This document shows positions 7,855-10,498 of a stretch of DNA of 10,498 nucleotides, piece by piece; position 1 is the first letter of the stretch; every line of letters starts with the position of its first letter. Location: assembly GCA_017454585.1 (NCBI GenBank), contig JAFTCU010000106.1:1-10498 (forward strand), read 5' to 3'. The notes beneath the pieces are model-generated. The model worked only from the letters and a program-made list of their open reading frames with translations. It was not told the origin of the DNA and searched no databases. The position numbers and the translations under genes are program-made. Source of the stretch: Thermoguttaceae bacterium. GTDB taxonomy: Bacteria; Planctomycetota; Planctomycetia; Pirellulales; Thermoguttaceae.

Positions 7855-7966
7855 GACAAAGTCCATTTTTACGTGTCAGGATCGTGCAGCAAGCCTGATA
7901 ACTCCAGGCAGTATAAGGTGTCCGGAATTGGGCTGAACAACATTAAAACGATAGCCAACCGAGTAA
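7855..7966 (+). other. Intergenic gap between the GAP1-like gene and the orphan gene
   Basis: These 112 bases follow the tandem stop. The only structure I see is a weak hairpin, GCCTG (7893-7897) with CAGGC (7905-7909) and a seven-base loop and no T tract. No good promoter or ribosome binding site stands out before the ATG at 7967. Confidence 0.4.
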
Positions 7967-8962
7967 ATGTTTCGACAGAATCTTGACAATATCCGCAAAG
8001 AGAAAAGCATAAATCGTTTCAAAGACTGGGATTTCAGCAAGCCTCAAGTCCTTCAAATCGAGGTTCCCATTGCCAGCGGAAATTTCCCTGTCTTCCATAC
8101 GCAGACAACCGCTTTTCTGACGCAGGATTACTGGGAAAACCTGCCGCCGGAAGAACAGGCGAAATGGCGATCCGCTCCCTGGAAACGGGAAGATCGGACG
8201 CAGACGATTTTCTTCCGAACCTACTCCACATCGCTAGGCAACAACCACAGGTCCTGTCCGAATTCGTGGGAGGGGGATTACTTTATCGCAAATACACTCC
8301 TGGGGAGGGCTGATGCCGAGTTACCCCCCCAAAAACGGATTCCCCGACACGGAGAATGGTATATACGCAGTAAACCCGCCCCGATAACAAGATACTTTCT
8401 TAGCGGGAAAACCGGGAAAGTCCGTCCTTACTATTTTTCCGGCAAACGAAATGAATATGTATGGACTGTTGCTCCGGACGATGATGGAGAGCTTCGCGAT
8501 TCAATCGGCTCCCTTGGTCCCGCGAATATCGCTCCGATTCTGCTTTACGATGATCGGATCGATAACGGCCATCGTATGCCGATAGAAGTCACGATCAACG
8601 ATGCCATGAACGCGGGAGAAGAAATTTCCAATGCGGTATCCCGTATGAGGCCATATTGGCTGACCACCAATAATTGCCACTTTGGGACGATCTCGGCAAA
8701 CGCATTAAACCCATTCTTCGTGCCCGGAAAATTCAGTTCCGGTGGACTGAAGGGGTATTCCATGAGTTCAAACTCCAACCCCTACTGGAGAAACATCTGG
8801 TCCAGGATTCCAGGGACCCGCTTGAACGTACCTTTTGTTGTGGATCAGCAGGACATCGAAGAACTGAAGAAGATCGCTGATTTCACCAGGACAAGGTTAA
8901 AGAAATTTGAAGAGCTGATGGCTTGGGCCGCCCGGAAACTGCGTAGGGCAAAACAGATATAA
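7967..8962 (+). CDS. Unrecognised 331-residue protein with an NNCH motif
   Basis: I do not recognise this family. The frame is open for 331 codons. The ATG at 7967 is the first possible start, because a TAA lies in frame immediately before it, and it has no clear ribosome binding site. The product lacks a signal peptide and hydrophobic segments, so it is probably cytosolic. It is rich in Trp, Tyr, Arg and Pro, and the last 50 residues look helical and basic, ending RKLRRAKQI. The stretch YWLTTNNCHFGTISANAL, with C237 and H238, resembles the Asn-Cys-His signature of some papain-like (NlpC/P60 or LRAT-like) hydrolases. An upstream His is available in RHGEWYIRS. This is a weak resemblance and no active site is established. 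It lies 112 bases after the GAP1-like gene on the same strand, with similar lower G+C, and 34 bases before the nitrilase-like gene. Confidence 0.65.
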   Translation: MFRQNLDNIRKEKSINRFKDWDFSKPQVLQIEVPIASGNFPVFHTQTTAFLTQDYWENLPPEEQAKWRSAPWKREDRTQTIFFRTYSTSLGNNHRSCPNSWEGDYFIANTLLGRADAELPPQKRIPRHGEWYIRSKPAPITRYFLSGKTGKVRPYYFSGKRNEYVWTVAPDDDGELRDSIGSLGPANIAPILLYDDRIDNGHRMPIEVTINDAMNAGEEISNAVSRMRPYWLTTNNCHFGTISANALNPFFVPGKFSSGGLKGYSMSSNSNPYWRNIWSRIPGTRLNVPFVVDQQDIEELKKIADFTRTRLKKFEELMAWAARKLRRAKQI

Positions 8963-8996
8963 GATATACCAACAATCCAAACTCCAACAAATAAAA

Positions 8997-10292
8997 ATGC
9001 GTATGAAGCTTAAACTTCTTTTTTTGTTTCTTTTCTCCTGCGGGACCTGTGTTGATGCCTTTACTCCGACGGAGTGGGAGGCAGTCGCACCGGAAATCGT
9101 CGCGAAACCCGTTTTTTCGCAAGGGGAAACAGGGTTGAAAATCGAACTGACGACCGAAAATTCCGTCGGATCCTGGCGCGGTTTTGTGCCCGTCAAGGAA
9201 AAAACCGGGTGCAGGATCACCGCCGAAGCCGTCGTGGAGGGGCTTGAAAACGCCAACGCCGGGAACGACTGCATGATCCTCGCGTCGTGGTTCGAGCCGG
9301 GAAAAACCAATCCCCAACAGAGGGATTACGTCGAGTTCACCGACCGGGAAAACGTGCGCGTGTTCGACCAGACGTTCCGTGTCCCGGACGGCTGCGACCG
9401 CCTGCGGCTGGAGCTGGTTTTCAAGTGGCGAAAAGCCGCCGCGACCTTCCGCAGCGTGCGGGTCTCCGAAGTTGCCGCCCCTGCTCCGCGGCTGGTTCGG
9501 ATCGTCGCCGCCAACGCCTGGAACGACCCATCGGGGACGCTCGAAGGTAATCGCCGCGCGATGGAAGAAACGCTTCAGAATATTTTCCGGAACGTGGGGA
9601 AAACGGACCTGATCCTCTTTTCCGAGTGTTTCGTGGACGCGAACGTCAAGGCGTCGTATCCGGAAAAGTCCGAGCCGCTGCCGGGAGGCCCGACGTTCGA
9701 GCTTCTGAGCCGGTACGCGCGGGAGCACCAGACGTGGATCTGCGCCAATGTGCACGAGGTGACGCCGGAAAACGTCATCCATAACACGTCGTTCCTGATC
9801 GACCGCGAGGGCAAGCTGGCAGGCGTGTACCGCAAGGTCCACCTTTCCACGAGCGAGGCCATGAAGGGCGTGATCCCCGGCGGCGAACTGCCCGTTTTCG
9901 AGACCGATTTCGGCAAAGTCGGCATCGTGATCTGCTGGGATAATTGGTTCTCCGAAACCGCCAAACTCCTGCGGCTCAAAGGGGCGGAGATCCTGCTTTT
10001 CCCGCTGGCCGGCGATGGAAAAGAAAGCCACTGGGGCAAGATCTGGTCGGCCCGCGCGATCGACTCGTCGGTCCCGCTCGTCGTTTCGACGCAGCAGTCG
10101 CACCTCCCGTCGGTCATCGTGGACCGGGACGGTGAATGGCTTGCCAAAACGACGGACCAAAACGGATTCGCGTTCAAGGAACTCGACCTGAACGAGCGCA
10201 AACGCAGCTTCTGGCTCTCGGTCGGCCCGTCGTTCGGCGACCCGTACCAGCTTTACAAAATGGAACGCCGGCCGGAGGTTTACGAGAAATGA
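8997..10292 (+). CDS. Exported carbon-nitrogen hydrolase (nitrilase superfamily) with an N-terminal beta-rich domain
   Basis: The product has 431 residues. Residues 1-21 form a signal peptide with a basic start, a Leu/Phe core and VDA before the mature protein. Cys15 in LFSCG makes a poor lipobox possible. Residues of about 22-160 look like a beta-sandwich, ending TFRSVRVSEV, the kind of ending seen in carbohydrate-binding-like jelly rolls. The hydrolase domain starts near LVRIVAANAW at about 165. The catalytic triad is complete: E210 in LILFSE, K280 in YRKVHL and C313 in VGIVICWDNWF. Family members cleave amides, nitriles or carbamoyl groups; the substrate cannot be read here. Export suggests action on an external or periplasmic compound. 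The ATG at 9003 is an equally possible start (MKLKLLF). No Shine-Dalgarno is seen, and the 34-base gap to the orphan gene allows cotranscription. Confidence 0.9.
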   Translation: MRMKLKLLFLFLFSCGTCVDAFTPTEWEAVAPEIVAKPVFSQGETGLKIELTTENSVGSWRGFVPVKEKTGCRITAEAVVEGLENANAGNDCMILASWFEPGKTNPQQRDYVEFTDRENVRVFDQTFRVPDGCDRLRLELVFKWRKAAATFRSVRVSEVAAPAPRLVRIVAANAWNDPSGTLEGNRRAMEETLQNIFRNVGKTDLILFSECFVDANVKASYPEKSEPLPGGPTFELLSRYAREHQTWICANVHEVTPENVIHNTSFLIDREGKLAGVYRKVHLSTSEAMKGVIPGGELPVFETDFGKVGIVICWDNWFSETAKLLRLKGAEILLFPLAGDGKESHWGKIWSARAIDSSVPLVVSTQQSHLPSVIVDRDGEWLAKTTDQNGFAFKELDLNERKRSFWLSVGPSFGDPYQLYKMERRPEVYEK

Positions 10293-10386
10293 ACCGGCAG
10301 CGAAAAAAACAGCTTCATTAACCCCCGTGGACGCGACACTCAAGCCCCAACCGAGTACCCAAGGCCGCAATAGGCCCCGCGGATCA

Positions 10387-10413
10387 GGCGGATTGGGCGG
10401 ATTAAGGCGGATT
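10387..10413 (+). repeat. Three direct copies of GGCGGATT
   Basis: Identical octamers start at 10387, 10396 and 10406, spaced 9 and 10 bases, about one helical turn. A partial GGATT follows at 10414. They lie in non-coding sequence after the hydrolase gene. Function unknown: binding sites or simple slippage are both possible. Confidence 0.7.
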
Positions 10414-10498
10414 GGATTTAAATATTTTAAAAATAAATCATTCAAACTTTTAAGCGTTCACGCTCGTTTTGAGCGATTCAATTCAATATTTAAAATCC
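10414..10498. repeat. AT-rich imperfect inverted repeat at the right edge
   Basis: GGATTTAAATATT (10414-10426) is the reverse complement of AATATTTAAAATCC (10485-10498) apart from one extra T. Between them is a small hairpin, CGCTC (10461-10465), loop GTTTT, GAGCG (10471-10475). The right arm touches the window edge, so the repeat may extend. Chance is possible in such AT-rich DNA. Confidence 0.4.

Noticed and set aside
10289..10321. Ten-codon open frame overlapping the hydrolase stop (ATGA)
   Set aside because: Too short, rich in Lys and Gln, with no ribosome binding site or homology I can recognise.
8883..10445. 520-codon open frame on the minus strand
   Set aside because: It is antisense to the nitrilase-superfamily gene, which has an intact catalytic triad. 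The minus product has no recognisable motifs.

Overview
The window looks like a chromosomal segment from a bacterium of the PVC superphylum, most likely Planctomycetota, with a related phylum such as Lentisphaerota as the alternative. The main evidence is the large leftward protein. It combines an exported amidotransferase-like domain, a hydrazine-synthase-alpha-like beta-propeller, two CXXCH haem motifs and a formylglycine-generating-enzyme-like (SUMF1) domain, an architecture I know mainly from PVC bacteria. Most gene starts lack a Shine-Dalgarno sequence, which also fits that group. The lineage is inferred from protein content and was not measured.

Layout. Bases 1-3567 (minus strand) hold the 5' part of the multidomain cytochrome-like protein, 1189 codons, whose C-terminus runs off the left edge. 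Only 11 bases upstream on the same strand (4745-3579) is an intact iron-dependent alcohol dehydrogenase of the butanol dehydrogenase/YqhD type, so the two probably form one leftward operon. Bases 4746-5143 are an AT-richer divergent intergenic region with a small dyad near the dehydrogenase start and a plausible sigma70-type promoter for the rightward gene. purM (5144-6220) follows, the cyclo-ligase of purine synthesis. It ends at a block of TGAATTA heptamers that folds into a hairpin followed by seven T residues, a likely terminator.

Bases 6301-8962 hold two rightward genes with visibly lower G+C than their neighbours. The first has an N-terminal region like the GAP1-N domain of bacterial GTPase-associated conflict systems, fused to a long coiled coil. 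The second is an unrecognised 331-residue protein with an Asn-Asn-Cys-His motif. Last comes an exported nitrilase-superfamily hydrolase with an N-terminal beta-rich domain and an intact Glu-Lys-Cys triad (8997-10292). The right end (10293-10498) is non-coding, with short GGCGGATT repeats and an AT-rich inverted repeat.

How they fit together. purM is housekeeping. The dehydrogenase and the haem protein suggest redox chemistry but no defined pathway. The most interesting part is the GAP1-like coiled-coil gene plus the orphan gene at 6301-8962. It could be a small, poorly described module, possibly related to conflict systems, but no GTPase or nuclease partner is visible here, so that role is only a hypothesis.
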